Assembly (NCBI GenBank): GCA_001414325.1
Contig: LLKB01000001.1
Location: 318,699 to 382,698, forward strand
Reading direction: 5' to 3'
DNA length: 64,000 nucleotides
Origin: Butyribacter intestini
GTDB lineage: Bacteria; Bacillota; Clostridia; Lachnospirales; Lachnospiraceae
Each line of letters starts with the position of its first letter. The first letter of the stretch is position 1. The position numbers were made by a program, and so were the translations under genes. The notes beneath the pieces were generated by a model. It searched no databases and was not told the DNA's origin. It saw only the letters and a list, made by a program, of their open reading frames with translations. Shown here in pieces: positions 1 through 9,556 of this stretch.

Positions 1-37
1 ATGATGAAGTGAAAGAGAATGAAAGTGGAGGGAAGAA

Positions 38-1159
38 ATGTTATTTGTAAAAACAGAAGATTTAAAACCCGGGATGAGACTTGCAAAACCTATATATAAC
101 AGAAATGGGGTTATGCTTTATGAACGCAATTCTAAAATTACAAGTCAAGGTATCATAAGCGTAAACAATTTTGGACTGATAGGAATTTATATACTTGAGC
201 CTGCCGAACCGGTACCGCCTATGTCAGAGGATGATATAGAGTTTGAGAGATTTCAGGCTATGTCTATATTTGAGATAAAAGAAATACTTGATGCATATTC
301 CGAGGGTAAAAAAGAAAATAATATGTATCAGTTCATAAACCAGCTTTTGAAAAAATATGGCTCACTTCATCATAAGATTAACTTTATACAGAATATCAGA
401 AGCAATGATGACTATGTGTATAAACATTCACTCAATACAGCAATATTGTGTGCGTTGATTTCAAGCAGGCTTGGTCTTGAATTTAAGACACAGCTTGATC
501 TTACGGCAGCGGCACTTTTGCATGATATAGGCGGATTGCAAATACCAAATAATATCAGAAGAAAAAAGACTATAGATCTGACAATGGAGGATGAAAAGAA
601 GATAACTATGTGTTATCAGAATTCATATGATGCGTTCAAGGCAAATTTAGATCTTTCTCCTGATATAAAAAGGATATTGTCAGCGGGATTAATGCTTCTG
701 CATCCTGATATACCGTCGGCAACAGAAAATGTACCTAAGGTTATCGGGGCAGAGATACTCAAAGTCGCAAACTGTTTTGATAATATGACAGCTATGAAGT
801 TTGGTGATGAGCCGTTATCGGAGATAGCGGCAATAAGATACCTTTTAGAGATGGAAGACCAGTTTGACAGGAAAATAGTTGATGCACTGTTAGATAGTAT
901 AAATGTTTTAAGTCCCGGTGTCTGTGTAGAGTTTACAAATGGTGATAAAGGACTTGTAGTTACTGCAAATGACAGTAATGTATTAGAGCCGTTTGTATTA
1001 TCTTTCAATGATAATAAGCTTTATAACCTTGCTGACAGCAAGGTTGCAGAGCAGATGAAGATAAAAGACATAATGAAAACAATGGATAACCGTCATGTCG
1101 TTGACCGCGAGTTTCTCAGTCAGTACATGGGTAAAACTTTACATATGGGTGAGAAATAA
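38..1159 (+). CDS. HD-domain phosphohydrolase-like protein, degenerate HD-GYP
   Basis: A 373-residue protein. An N-terminal segment of about 100 residues (VKTEDLKPGMRLAKPIY...) resembles the region that precedes HD-GYP domains. The HD core follows: HSLNTA, then ALLHDIGG with the metal-binding HD pair. HD-GYP proteins hydrolyse cyclic di-GMP, but the expected HHE and GYP signatures are not clean here (only LLHPDIPSA at the corresponding place), so catalytic activity is uncertain and it may be a sensor or binding protein. The ATG at 38 is preceded by GGAGGGAA at a normal distance. It ends 23 bases before pth and may be cotranscribed. It could equally be a HDOD-like regulator. Confidence 0.75.
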   Translation: MLFVKTEDLKPGMRLAKPIYNRNGVMLYERNSKITSQGIISVNNFGLIGIYILEPAEPVPPMSEDDIEFERFQAMSIFEIKEILDAYSEGKKENNMYQFINQLLKKYGSLHHKINFIQNIRSNDDYVYKHSLNTAILCALISSRLGLEFKTQLDLTAAALLHDIGGLQIPNNIRRKKTIDLTMEDEKKITMCYQNSYDAFKANLDLSPDIKRILSAGLMLLHPDIPSATENVPKVIGAEILKVANCFDNMTAMKFGDEPLSEIAAIRYLLEMEDQFDRKIVDALLDSINVLSPGVCVEFTNGDKGLVVTANDSNVLEPFVLSFNDNKLYNLADSKVAEQMKIKDIMKTMDNRHVVDREFLSQYMGKTLHMGEK

Positions 1160-1182
1160 CAGCTGCAGGAAAGAGGAAAAAT

Positions 1183-1743
1183 ATGTTTATTATAGTTGGT
1201 CTTGGCAATCCTGAGAGAAAATATGATGGCACAAGACATAATATAGGATTTTCAGCAATAACAGTTATAGCGGATAAATATAACATATCAATGGATATTA
1301 AGAAACATAAGGCTGTCTGCGGAAAAGGTTATATAGAGGGACAGAAAGTCATACTTGCGATGCCGCAGACATATATGAACTTAAGCGGTGAGAGTGTGAG
1401 AGAACTTGTAGATTACTATAAGATAGACCCTGAGAGAGAACTTATAGTTATATATGATGACATAAATCTTGCACCTGGCAGACTGCGTATCCGTGAAAAG
1501 GGAAGTGCGGGAGGCCACAATGGTATTAAAAATATCATAAGCCACCTCGGAACGCAGGTATTTCCGAGAATACGCATAGGAGTTGGTGAAAAGCCAAAAG
1601 GCTGGGACCTTGCAGACTATGTACTTGGACGATTTGCAAAGGATGAAGAACCTGTTATAAGAGAAGCACTTGACAATGCAGCCGAAGCTTGTGGCATTAT
1701 TGTCGATGATGAGATTAGAACGGCGATGAATAAATTCAATTAA
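1183..1743 (+). CDS. pth: Peptidyl-tRNA hydrolase
   Basis: A 186-residue cytoplasmic enzyme that cleaves the ester bond of peptidyl-tRNAs released from stalled ribosomes. Diagnostic motifs are visible: VGLGNPERKYDGTRHNIGF at the N-terminus with the catalytic His of TRHN, the QTYMNLSG motif, YDDINL with the conserved Asp, and GSAGGHNGIKNI. Length matches the bacterial family. The ATG is preceded by AGGAAAGAGGAAAA. It lies directly upstream of mfd, a pairing common in Firmicutes, but an intrinsic terminator separates the two, so mfd probably also has its own promoter. Confidence 0.97.
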   Translation: MFIIVGLGNPERKYDGTRHNIGFSAITVIADKYNISMDIKKHKAVCGKGYIEGQKVILAMPQTYMNLSGESVRELVDYYKIDPERELIVIYDDINLAPGRLRIREKGSAGGHNGIKNIISHLGTQVFPRIRIGVGEKPKGWDLADYVLGRFAKDEEPVIREALDNAAEACGIIVDDEIRTAMNKFN

Positions 1744-1781
1744 AATGTAAGAAATGAAAAGCTGAACTGTTAATTAAAATT

Positions 1782-1817
1782 ACTCACAGACATTTTGGGT
1801 CTGTGAGTTTTGTTGTT
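1782..1817 (+). terminator. Intrinsic terminator after pth
   Basis: Inverted repeat ACTCACAGAC (1782-1791) / GTCTGTGAGT (1799-1808), a 7-base loop and a T-rich tail (TTTGTTGTT). It sits between pth and the mfd ribosome site. Confidence 0.85.
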
Positions 1818-1842
1818 AAGGTTAATGAAAGGAGGAAAAGAG

Positions 1843-4800
1843 ATGGCTGAGCTGCTCAAAACACTGCTAGAGCCGTTGGAGGAGATAAATGCCTATAAAA
1901 CGGTGGCTGAGGATATAGAGCGGGAGAAGTTTCCAGTTCATATATCAGGCTGTATCGATACGCAGAAGTGTCATCTGATATATGGACTATCACATTCAGA
2001 GCACTGGAGAGTTATTATTGCTTCAAATGAGATAAAGGCGAGGGAAATATACGATGATTACAAACTCTTTGACAGGGATGTACTCTTTTATCCTGCAAAA
2101 GACATAATATTTTTCGGTGCGGACATTCAGGGAAGTGCGATAAGCACTGAGAGATTAAAAGTTGTCGATGCAATGTTAAAGAATGATTCCGGAACGATAG
2201 TGACTACAATAGATGCCGGACTTGACTGTATTATGGACAGCCAGGCTTCAAAAAGTTCAAGATTTGTTATTGGAGAAACCGATATTGTGAATATGGATAA
2301 TCTTGAAAAAAAACTTGTTGATATGGGTTATGAGAGACAGACACAGGTTGAAAAGCCTGGAGATTTTTCCGTCCGTGGAGGTATAACCGATATATTTCCA
2401 ATAACTATGGATTGTCCTGTCCGTATAGAATTTTTTGATAATGAAGTTGATACGATAAGGGCATTTGATGTGCAGAGCCAGCGTTCGATAGAGAGAATGG
2501 ATAAGGTTGAGGTGACACCTGCCGCCGAGATGACATTGTCGGATGAACAGTTAAAGGCGGCTTTGAAAAAGATTGAAAAAGAATATCAGAAGATGCTTGG
2601 AAAGTTTAGAAAAGAAAAAAATCATGATGCGATTAACAGGCTTACCGATACTGTAGAGCAGATAAAAGTAAATTTTGATATGTACCACGGCCGTATGGGA
2701 CTTGAGAGTTTCACAAAATATTTTGATATATCGACAAGCAGTTTTTTTGACCTGTTTGATGATAAAGATACGATATTTTTTGTTGATGAACCGATACATT
2801 GTATAGAAAAGCTGGGGTCGGTTGAGAGTGAGTTCAGGGAGAGTATGCAGGGCAGACTTGAGAAGGGTTATATTCTGCCGGGACAGGCAGATGTCATATA
2901 TTCATCGTCTTATGTCATGGCAAGGCTCGAACAAAAAAGAACAGTGTATCTTTCGTTGCTTGATATGCTTCCTAAGGAAATTAAAGTAAAAGATGAAGCA
3001 AATATAGCAGTACAATCATTGCCATCGTATAACCAGCACATTGAGATGCTTATTGAGGATATAAAAAAGTGGCGGAGTGAAAAGTTCAGGGTACTTATAT
3101 TATCAGGTTCAAAGATAAGGGCCGAGAGACTTGCAAAAGATTTGAATGAATATGAAATTCCTGCATTTTACCGTGAATCTCTTGGTGATGAATTAAAATC
3201 CGGTGAAGTTATGACGAGTTACGGATGGCTCCGCAGAGGTTTTGAGTACAGGGCACAGAAATTTATTGTTGTCACCGAGGGAGATATATTCGGTGCAAAG
3301 CAGAAGCGTAGAAAGAAAAAGATAAAAAAATTTGACGGAAAATCAATTCAGAGTTTTAATGAACTCAATGTCGGTGATTATGTCGTACATGAAGAACACG
3401 GACTTGGAATATACAGAGGAATAGAGAAGATAAGGGTCGAGAATGTTACTAAAGATTTTTTTAAGATAGAGTACGGTGACGGCGGAAACCTTTATGTTCC
3501 AGTGTCGGGGCTTGATGTTTTGCAAAAATATGCAGGACAGGATGTTGTAAAGAAGCCTAAACTAAATAAACTTAATTCTTCTGAGTGGAAAAAGACAAAG
3601 AGCAGGGTAAAACACGCAGTAAACGAGGTCGCAAATGAACTTGTGCTTCTTTATGCAAAAAGGCAGCAGACAAAAGGCTATTGCTTTGGAAAAGATACTG
3701 TATGGCAGACTGAATTTGAGGATATGTTCCCGTTTGACGAGACAAAAGACCAGCTTGATGCGATAGATGCAATAAAGAAAGACATGGAAAGCAACAAGGT
3801 AATGGATAGGCTTATATGCGGTGATGTTGGATATGGAAAGACGGAGATTGCGATAAGGGCGGCATTTAAGGCTGCAAATGACGGAAAACAGGTTGCGTTT
3901 TTAGTTCCGACGACGATACTCGCACAACAGCATTACAACACCTTTAAGGAAAGGCTCGGTGATTATCCGGTCAGGGTAGAGATGCTTTCAAGATTCAGGA
4001 CCCCGGCACAGCAGAAAAAAGCACTGGAGGGACTGAAAAAAGGTGATGTCGATATAATAATAGGAACGCACAGACTTTTATCTAAAGATGTTGAATTTAA
4101 AGATTTGGGACTTCTAATAGTTGATGAGGAACAGCGTTTTGGTGTTGCTCACAAGGAAAAGATAAAGCAGATAAAAGGCGATGTGGATGTTCTTACGCTT
4201 AGTGCGACACCGATTCCGAGAACGCTCCACATGAGCCTTGCAGGAATAAGGGACATGAGTGTGCTTGAAGAACCGCCCGTTGACAGACTGCCTATCCAGA
4301 CATTTGTTATGGAGCACAACCCTGAGATAATAAGAGAAGCAATAAACAGGGAGCTTGCAAGAAACGGTCAGATATTCTATGTTTACAATAGGGTAAAAGG
4401 AATCGACGAGGCAGCTATGGAAATTCAAAAACTCGTGCCTGATGCGAATGTTGCATATGCACACGGGCAGATGAGCGAGAGACAGCTTGAAAAGATAATG
4501 ATGGCATTTATCAACGGTGAAATAGATGTTATGGTGGCAACGACTATCATAGAAACCGGTCTTGATATATCAAATGTAAATACGATTATCATAGATAATG
4601 CCGACCAGATGGGACTTTCACAGCTTTACCAGCTTAGAGGGCGTGTCGGAAGGTCAAACAGAAATTCATATGCGTTTCTTATGTATAAGCGGAACAAAGT
4701 TCTTAAAGAAATTGCAGAAAAAAGACTTGCCGCAATAAAAGAGTTTACTGAGCTTGGTTCAGGCATAAAAGTTGCGATGCGTGATCTTGAGATAAGAGGA

Positions 4801-5454
4801 GCTGGAAATCTTCTCGGAGAAGCACAGTCGGGGCATATGGAGGCTGTCGGTTATGACCTTTATTGCAAGATGTTAAACGAAGCAGTGCACCATCTAAAAG
4901 GAGATACCGATATTTCTGAGGAATTTGAGACAGAGATAGATATAAATGTAAATGCGTATATTCCTGAAACTTATATAAGAAGTGAATACCTGAAACTTGA
5001 TATGTATAAGAGGATAGCAGCGATAGAGAATGTGGAAGAATATAACGATATGCAGGAAGAACTTACCGACAGATTTGGAGATATGCCGCAGTCAGCCGAT
5101 AACCTGCTGCGTGTAGCACTTCTTAAAGCTGATGCACATAAGGCATATATAAGCAGGATATTACAGAAAGAGGATGGTGTCAGGTTTTATCTGTATGAGG
5201 GTAAACTTCCGGATACGGAAAAACTTAAGAAAATGCTTGATGAATATCAGGGCAAAATAAAATATGCCGGAAGTAAAGAGCCGTATCTTTTATATATGAT
5301 GCAAAAGGATAAAAAAAAGGCGGTTTCTGGAAATATGTATAGAATGCCGTCAAAAAATATGATAAAAAAAGAAAAAAAGTTGACAGCAGACGAAATATTT
5401 AATATTGTTGAGAGTGTGATAAAAAGCATTGGAGGGCTATATGATAAAAAATAG
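1843..5454 (+). CDS. mfd: Transcription-repair coupling factor Mfd
   Basis: About 1203 residues, full length for Mfd, the ATP-dependent translocase that removes stalled RNA polymerase from DNA lesions and recruits UvrA. The N-terminal UvrB-like domain spans roughly residues 1-350. The RNA-polymerase-interaction domain carries [18 protein letters not shown]. The RecG-like motor has Walker [12 protein letters not shown] (near residue 660), the VDEEQRFG motif II and [12 protein letters not shown] motif [14 protein letters not shown] is motif VI. A C-terminal TRCF domain follows. I chose the ATG at 1843 because GGAGG (1831-1835) sits seven bases upstream; an in-frame TTG at 1810 has no such site. 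Its 3' end overlaps the next gene by 14 bases. Confidence 0.97.
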   Translation: MAELLKTLLEPLEEINAYKTVAEDIEREKFPVHISGCIDTQKCHLIYGLSHSEHWRVIIASNEIKAREIYDDYKLFDRDVLFYPAKDIIFFGADIQGSAISTERLKVVDAMLKNDSGTIVTTIDAGLDCIMDSQASKSSRFVIGETDIVNMDNLEKKLVDMGYERQTQVEKPGDFSVRGGITDIFPITMDCPVRIEFFDNEVDTIRAFDVQSQRSIERMDKVEVTPAAEMTLSDEQLKAALKKIEKEYQKMLGKFRKEKNHDAINRLTDTVEQIKVNFDMYHGRMGLESFTKYFDISTSSFFDLFDDKDTIFFVDEPIHCIEKLGSVESEFRESMQGRLEKGYILPGQADVIYSSSYVMARLEQKRTVYLSLLDMLPKEIKVKDEANIAVQSLPSYNQHIEMLIEDIKKWRSEKFRVLILSGSKIRAERLAKDLNEYEIPAFYRESLGDELKSGEVMTSYGWLRRGFEYRAQKFIVVTEGDIFGAKQKRRKKKIKKFDGKSIQSFNELNVGDYVVHEEHGLGIYRGIEKIRVENVTKDFFKIEYGDGGNLYVPVSGLDVLQKYAGQDVVKKPKLNKLNSSEWKKTKSRVKHAVNEVANELVLLYAKRQQTKGYCFGKDTVWQTEFEDMFPFDETKDQLDAIDAIKKDMESNKVMDRLICGDVGYGKTEIAIRAAFKAANDGKQVAFLVPTTILAQQHYNTFKERLGDYPVRVEMLSRFRTPAQQKKALEGLKKGDVDIIIGTHRLLSKDVEFKDLGLLIVDEEQRFGVAHKEKIKQIKGDVDVLTLSATPIPRTLHMSLAGIRDMSVLEEPPVDRLPIQTFVMEHNPEIIREAINRELARNGQIFYVYNRVKGIDEAAMEIQKLVPDANVAYAHGQMSERQLEKIMMAFINGEIDVMVATTIIETGLDISNVNTIIIDNADQMGLSQLYQLRGRVGRSNRNSYAFLMYKRNKVLKEIAEKRLAAIKEFTELGSGIKVAMRDLEIRGAGNLLGEAQSGHMEAVGYDLYCKMLNEAVHHLKGDTDISEEFETEIDINVNAYIPETYIRSEYLKLDMYKRIAAIENVEEYNDMQEELTDRFGDMPQSADNLLRVALLKADAHKAYISRILQKEDGVRFYLYEGKLPDTEKLKKMLDEYQGKIKYAGSKEPYLLYMMQKDKKKAVSGNMYRMPSKNMIKKEKKLTADEIFNIVESVIKSIGGLYDKK

Positions 5455-6481
5455 ATATACAAAAGCGGCAGCGTGTGCCGTGCTTGCCGTGTCGATGATA
5501 TTTACGGGATGCGGAAAAAAAGAGGGTACAAAGACCGCAGATAAAAAAGCGGAGACAACAAAAACAATTCGTCTTGAAAGAGGCGATATTACGGCAAATT
5601 CATATGTGATAAAGGTAGGTAATGCCGGTGTTCAGTACAGTGAAGTGTTAAACTACTGTTATCTTCTCAAAAATCAATATGAAAGCAGCTTTGGAAGTGA
5701 ATTATGGAAATATAAGATTGATGATAAGACAACGATAGGGGACAAAGCTAAAAAAGAAATCGTAAGTACACTTACACAGTTAAAGCTTATTGGCGTAAAT
5801 GCTGCAAAACAGGGTGTGACTCTTGATAATGACGAGCAGGATCAGGCATTGCAGGATGCACAGAAGCTTATAGAAAAGGCTTCAAAAGCTGACAGAAAAA
5901 AATATGAGCTTAATGTAAACAGCGTAAAAGAGCTGTTCGAGGACAATATACTTGCAAACAAAATGTTTTATGTTGCGACGGATGATGCGGATACAAATGT
6001 GACCGATGATGAGGCAAAGCAGATAAAAATCAGTTATATTGAGCTTATCACTAAGGGAACGGACAAAAACGGACGAAAAGTAAATATGAATGCAGCCGGG
6101 AAAGCAAAGACTTATAAGAGAATGAAAGAGATGCTTAAAGAAGCGAAAAAGGCTGATAATTTTTCCGACTATGCCGCTGTCAATACGGAAAGCAGACAGA
6201 GTGAGGTTACGATAGGAAAGGATACAAAGCTTCTGGATAAAGAAGCCGTAGATGCAGCATTTTCGTTGAAAAAAGGTAAGATGAGCAATGTAATAGGAGG
6301 CAAAAACGGATATTACATCATTTATTGTGAAAATGATAATGACGAAGATGCGACATATGCCAGAAAAGAGGCTATTATTGAAGAACGCCAGACGAAGATG
6401 TTTAAAGAAAAGTATTCTAAGTGGCTCTCAGAGTCAAGTGTCGATATAAGCAATAAGTTCTGGGATGTGTTTAAACTTTAG
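5441..6481 (+). CDS. Parvulin-type peptidyl-prolyl isomerase lipoprotein (PrsA/SurA-like)
   Basis: A 346-residue lipoprotein predicted to fold secreted proteins outside the membrane. A short basic N-terminus and hydrophobic stretch end in the lipobox FTGC, followed by a Lys-rich linker. The middle is helical and SurA_N-like. The C-terminal part (about 190-310) has a rotamase pattern: an NFSDYA segment, then FSLKKGKMSNVIGGKNGYYIIY, typical of PpiC domains. Start ATG 5441 lies inside the mfd 3' end, with GGAGGG at 5431-5436 directly upstream, so translational coupling with mfd is likely. An in-frame TTG at 5429 is disfavoured because the ribosome site lies downstream of it. Confidence 0.85.
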   Translation: MIKNRYTKAAACAVLAVSMIFTGCGKKEGTKTADKKAETTKTIRLERGDITANSYVIKVGNAGVQYSEVLNYCYLLKNQYESSFGSELWKYKIDDKTTIGDKAKKEIVSTLTQLKLIGVNAAKQGVTLDNDEQDQALQDAQKLIEKASKADRKKYELNVNSVKELFEDNILANKMFYVATDDADTNVTDDEAKQIKISYIELITKGTDKNGRKVNMNAAGKAKTYKRMKEMLKEAKKADNFSDYAAVNTESRQSEVTIGKDTKLLDKEAVDAAFSLKKGKMSNVIGGKNGYYIIYCENDNDEDATYARKEAIIEERQTKMFKEKYSKWLSESSVDISNKFWDVFKL

Positions 6482-6535
6482 ATGTAAAATTTCATTTACA
6501 TAAAGTACACGATTTGTTATAATTAAATTTATATA

Positions 6536-6571
6536 ATGCAAGGGGCAAAATAAATTTTGTCCCAACATCAT
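6536..6571. repeat. REP-like palindrome (ATGC...GGGGCAAAA family)
   Basis: A small palindrome, GGGGCAAAA / TTTTGTCCC, bounded by ATGCA and AACATCAT, between the foldase gene and cheX. It resembles the palindromes at 52388-52423 and 25525-25592. A TATAAT-like sequence precedes it, so it lies in the cheX leader. Confidence 0.5.
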
Positions 6572-6604
6572 TTAAATGAAACAAAAGAAAAGGTAGGTGA
6601 TTAA

Positions 6605-7057
6605 GTGAAGGCAGAACATATCAATCCGTTTATTATTTCAGTATGTAAAATTATGAAAGATATATGTATGCTTGATTTAAAGATGGGTAAGCCTTTCGTA
6701 AAAGATGATAAATACGAGGGGGATAGTTCTTTGATTAAACTTGGAATTATCGGTGCCTTAAAGGGTGAAGTTGTTCTCAGTCTCCACTATGAAACAGCAC
6801 TTGCGGTTATTTCAAAGATGATGATGATGCCCGTCAATGAGATTGATGCTATCGGACAAAGTGCCATATCAGAGCTTGGAAATATGATTGCAGGGAATGC
6901 GGCTACGGTATTTGCAAATGACAGTATTATTATAGACATAACGACACCGGATTATTGTGTGGGAAAAGACTATGCAGGCAGCGGTAAGCAGGTGTTTTGT
7001 ATTCCGTTTGAATCTGATATAGGAGAATTATCAATAAACATATTTATTGAAGAATGA
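6605..7057 (+). CDS. cheX: CheX-type chemotaxis phosphatase
   Basis: A 150-residue protein of the CheC/CheX/FliY phosphatase family, which dephosphorylates CheY-P. The signature AISELGNMIAGNAATVF contains the conserved Glu and Asn of the CheX active-site helix. The N-terminus (HINPFIISVCKIMKDI) and C-terminal strand (FCIPFESDIGELSINIFIEE) match the CheX fold. The GTG start at 6605 follows an AGGTAGGTGA site. It stands alone, 32 kb from the main chemotaxis cluster, followed by its own terminator. CheC and CheD are not in view, so CheX may be the main CheY-P phosphatase. Confidence 0.85.
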   Translation: MKAEHINPFIISVCKIMKDICMLDLKMGKPFVKDDKYEGDSSLIKLGIIGALKGEVVLSLHYETALAVISKMMMMPVNEIDAIGQSAISELGNMIAGNAATVFANDSIIIDITTPDYCVGKDYAGSGKQVFCIPFESDIGELSINIFIEE

Positions 7058-7077
7058 TTTTTGGATTTTAATGATTA

Positions 7078-7106
7078 GGAGAGGATTTTTATATCCTCTC
7101 TTTTCC
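7078..7106 (+). terminator. Intrinsic terminator after cheX
   Basis: GAGAGGAT (7079-7086) / ATCCTCTC (7093-7100) with a six-base loop, then TTTTCC. Confidence 0.85.
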
Positions 7107-7146
7107 GTGAGTTAAAGATGTAAAGACAGAATTGGAGGAATGATGG

Positions 7147-7869
7147 ATGGCAGCTTATAAAAGGTACAGAAAGGAAGACAGTGTGTCTTATTCACTTGGT
7201 ATAACACTTACTTTTGAACTTTTAAAGTTTAAGACTGAGTATGTGAACCGGGTATTTGTTCACTCGGCAATGAAGCAGGGTGACACATTGGATAAACTTC
7301 TTAAACTTTGCAAGGACTCAGATATAGAGGTTGTTTATGCGGATAAAATATTTAATGTTTTGTCACAGAAAGACAATTGTTATGTTATAGGTGAGTTTAG
7401 AAAATTTGAGTCCGGACTTGATAAGGATAGTTCGCACATAGTTCTCGTAAATCCTTCAAATGCAGGAAATATGGGCACGATTATGAGAAGTGCACTCGGC
7501 TTTGAAATGAACCGTATGGCTATTATAAGGCCTGCCGTTGACGCATTTGATCCAAAAGTAGTAAGAGCATCTATGGGAGCAATATTCTCAACGGAGTTTG
7601 TTTATTTTGATTCTTTTGATGAATACATGAAAAAATACGGTGACAGAGAGTTATATCCGTTCATGCTCGATGCAAAGATAAAACTTCATGATGTAAAGCC
7701 ACAGGGTAAATTTTCACTTATATTTGGTAATGAGGCAACAGGACTTCCACATGAGTTTTCTAAGATAGGAAAGTCGGTCATAATACCTCATTCAGACAGG
7801 ATAGACAGTTTAAATCTTCCTATAGCAGCAAGTATAGCAATGTACGAAGCAACTAAGGCAGATTTTTAG
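7147..7869 (+). CDS. SpoU/TrmH-family RNA 2'-O-methyltransferase
   Basis: 240 residues. SPOUT-class motifs are clear in the C-terminal half: NPSNAGNMGTIMRSALGF (motif 1), LIFGNEATGLP (motif 2) and LNLPIAASIAMYEATK (motif 3), which form the trefoil knot that binds S-adenosylmethionine. The N-terminal 100 residues (YVNRVFVHSAMKQGD...) look like the substrate-binding domain found in RlmB/TrmH-type enzymes. It probably methylates a ribose in rRNA or tRNA; the target cannot be read from sequence. ATG 7147 follows GGAGGA at 7134-7139. Confidence 0.88.
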   Translation: MAAYKRYRKEDSVSYSLGITLTFELLKFKTEYVNRVFVHSAMKQGDTLDKLLKLCKDSDIEVVYADKIFNVLSQKDNCYVIGEFRKFESGLDKDSSHIVLVNPSNAGNMGTIMRSALGFEMNRMAIIRPAVDAFDPKVVRASMGAIFSTEFVYFDSFDEYMKKYGDRELYPFMLDAKIKLHDVKPQGKFSLIFGNEATGLPHEFSKIGKSVIIPHSDRIDSLNLPIAASIAMYEATKADF

Positions 7870-7874
7870 ATATA

Positions 7875-7965
7875 TGATGCAAATGTCAGGCAGACAATAG
7901 CAATAAGATTAGAGCTGTTTGCAGGAACGTGGTAACTGTATAGATATGCGGTATCAGTGGCATCA
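7875..7965. repeat. Dispersed repeat with TGATGC/GCATCA ends
   Basis: A 91-bp segment beginning TGATGCAA and ending GTGGCATCA, upstream of the CobW-type gene. Its interior (AATAAGATTAGAGCTG, TTTGCAGGAACG, GTATAGATATG) aligns by eye with 25602-25670 (GATAAGATTGGATGTG, TTGCAGGATTGCG, GCATAGAAATG). Both copies lie about 40 bases before a start codon. The function is unknown; it could be a mobile remnant or part of a structured leader. Confidence 0.5.
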
Positions 7966-8007
7966 CAATATTAATATATAATAAAATTGAGAAAGGAAGT
8001 TATAAAA

Positions 8008-9183
8008 ATGGCAAAAATTGATATTATCTCAGGATTTTTAGGAGCAGGAAAGACTACACTTATTAAAAAGCTTGTAGCAGATGCATTTCAGGGTGAAAAA
8101 CTTGTTATCATTGAAAATGAATTTGGTGAGATAGGAATAGATGGTGGATTTCTTAAAGAGTCAGGCATCCAGATAACAGAGATGAATTCAGGATGTATCT
8201 GTTGTTCTCTTGTTGGAGATTTTGGAAATGCACTTAAAGATGTACTTGAAAAATACAGCCCTGATAGAGTTATCATTGAGCCGTCAGGTGTAGGTAAGCT
8301 TTCTGATGTTATAAAAGCAGTTAAAAATATCGGAGATGATGTGAAGATAAATAGTACGGCAACAGTAGTTGACGCATCAAAATGCAAGATGTATATGAAA
8401 AACTATGGTGAGTTCTACAACAACCAGATTGAGAGTGCAGGAACGATAATCTTAAGCCGCACACAGAATGTTTCAGAGGAGAAGCTTGCAAAAGTTCTTA
8501 CAATGATAAAAGAGAAGAATGATGAAGCTTCTGTTATCACGACACCGTGGGATCAGATAGATGGAAAGAAGATTCTTGATGCTATGGAAAAAGTAAATAC
8601 GCTTGAGAAAGAACTTCTTGAGGAACATCATCACCATGACGGAGAGTGCGGCTGCGGACATGAGCATCATCATCACGACCATGACGAAGAGTGTGGCTGC
8701 GGACATGAACATCATCACGACCATGACGAAGAGTGTGGCTGCGGACATGAACATCATCACGACCATGACGAAGAGTGTGGCTGCGGACATGAGCATCATC
8801 ACAACCATGACGGGGAGTGTGGCTGCGGACATGAGCACCATCATCACGACCATGACGGAGAATGTGGCTGCGGACACCACCATGAACATGGCCATCATCA
8901 TGCAGATGATGTGTTTACAAGCTGGGGTGTTGAGACAGCTCACAAGTTTACAGAGGAAGAACTTAAGGATATTGTATCAAAACTTGCAAATGATAAGTCA
9001 TTTGGTGATGTTCTCCGTGCTAAGGGAATTGTTGCTTCAGATGAGGGTGAATGGTTCCACTTCGACCTTGTACCTGAGGAGACTGAGCTTAGAAGAGGTG
9101 CCGCAGATTATACAGGAAGAATATGCGTAATCGGTTCAAATCTCAATGAGGATGCTATAAAAGAACTTTTTCATGTGGCATAA
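8008..9183 (+). CDS. CobW/G3E-family GTPase with His/Cys-rich metal-binding tract
   Basis: 391 residues, a COG0523 P-loop GTPase, the family of metal chaperones such as ZNG1/YeiR and CobW. Walker A is GFLGAGKTT (residues 9-17). The family CxCC metal motif is GCICCSL (Cys63, 65, 66). IIEPSGVGKLSDV follows. Residues about 207-300 hold roughly six tandem copies of a DxECGCGHEHHH unit, a potentially large zinc- or nickel-binding tract. The CobW_C domain closes the protein (FTSWGVETAHKF...GEWFHFDLVP). I chose ATG 8008, preceded by AAAGGAAG; an in-frame TTG at 7987 is upstream of that site. It is paired with a second, divergent G3E gene 374 bases downstream. No Zur site was recognised. Confidence 0.93.
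   Translation: MAKIDIISGFLGAGKTTLIKKLVADAFQGEKLVIIENEFGEIGIDGGFLKESGIQITEMNSGCICCSLVGDFGNALKDVLEKYSPDRVIIEPSGVGKLSDVIKAVKNIGDDVKINSTATVVDASKCKMYMKNYGEFYNNQIESAGTIILSRTQNVSEEKLAKVLTMIKEKNDEASVITTPWDQIDGKKILDAMEKVNTLEKELLEEHHHHDGECGCGHEHHHHDHDEECGCGHEHHHDHDEECGCGHEHHHDHDEECGCGHEHHHNHDGECGCGHEHHHHDHDGECGCGHHHEHGHHHADDVFTSWGVETAHKFTEEELKDIVSKLANDKSFGDVLRAKGIVASDEGEWFHFDLVPEETELRRGAADYTGRICVIGSNLNEDAIKELFHVA
8626..8908 (+). repeat. In-gene tandem repeat encoding His/Cys units
   Basis: About six imperfect units, several of 42 bp, each encoding HDxECGCGHEHHH. The three central units are nearly identical at DNA level, which suggests recent expansion by slippage or unequal exchange. All units keep frame. 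Confidence 0.9.
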
Positions 9184-9520
9184 ACAGATATAAAACTAAA
9201 TATATACTGTGTTGATTGTGCAAGTATAACAATAATACCGCAGGCACGCTCTCGCTATATTGTCGCTCGTAGCAGTATGTAAGTCAGTAAAAGACACTGA
9301 CATAAAAATGAATGCTATAGCTCGAAAATAGAATTTTCTCGCTGTTCGTTTCACTCATATAATTTTCAGTAAAAATAATCGTATGCGAGCATACATTATT
9401 TTTACTTAGAAAATTGCATTCATTTATGCGTATCAAGGACTGACGGCGACAAAATGTCTGCTTATATTATTTGTTATACTTGCACAATCTAAGATTTATT
9501 GATAGTTTTGTAGAATGTTA
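9181..9520 (-). mobile_element. Degenerate MITE-like element, long copy
   Basis: This copy fills the 373-base gap between the two GTPase genes. Inner ends are GATTGTGCAAGTATAACA and its inverse TGTTATACTTGCACAATC. Read forward, it aligns with the reverse complement of the 51132-51344 element across AACTAA-TATA, the CGGCACGC-TCGCTAT stretch and TCGTAGCAGTA. The outer ends are decayed (AAAACTAA at left, GATAGTTTTGTAGAA at right) and I found no clear target duplication. It carries about 130 bp of extra nested palindrome relative to the 51-kb copy. The left end includes the stop codon of the upstream gene. Confidence 0.65.
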
Positions 9521-9556
9521 TGTGCAACTTATAGGTAGTAAGTAGGAAGGAAAAAT

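Noticed and set aside
1810..1842. TTG at 1810 as start of Mfd
   Set aside because: The only good ribosome site, GGAGG at 1831-1835, lies downstream of it and fits ATG 1843.
8626..8908. Regular repeat considered as a CRISPR array
   Set aside because: Units are contiguous, without unique spacers, and encode an in-frame His/Cys tract.
8473..9130. Long open frames on both strands overlapping the His-rich GTPase
   Set aside because: They arise from the repetitive GAC/CAT-rich tract; the protein in the main frame has clear GTPase motifs before and after, the others are repetitive Met/Val or Thr/Ala strings.
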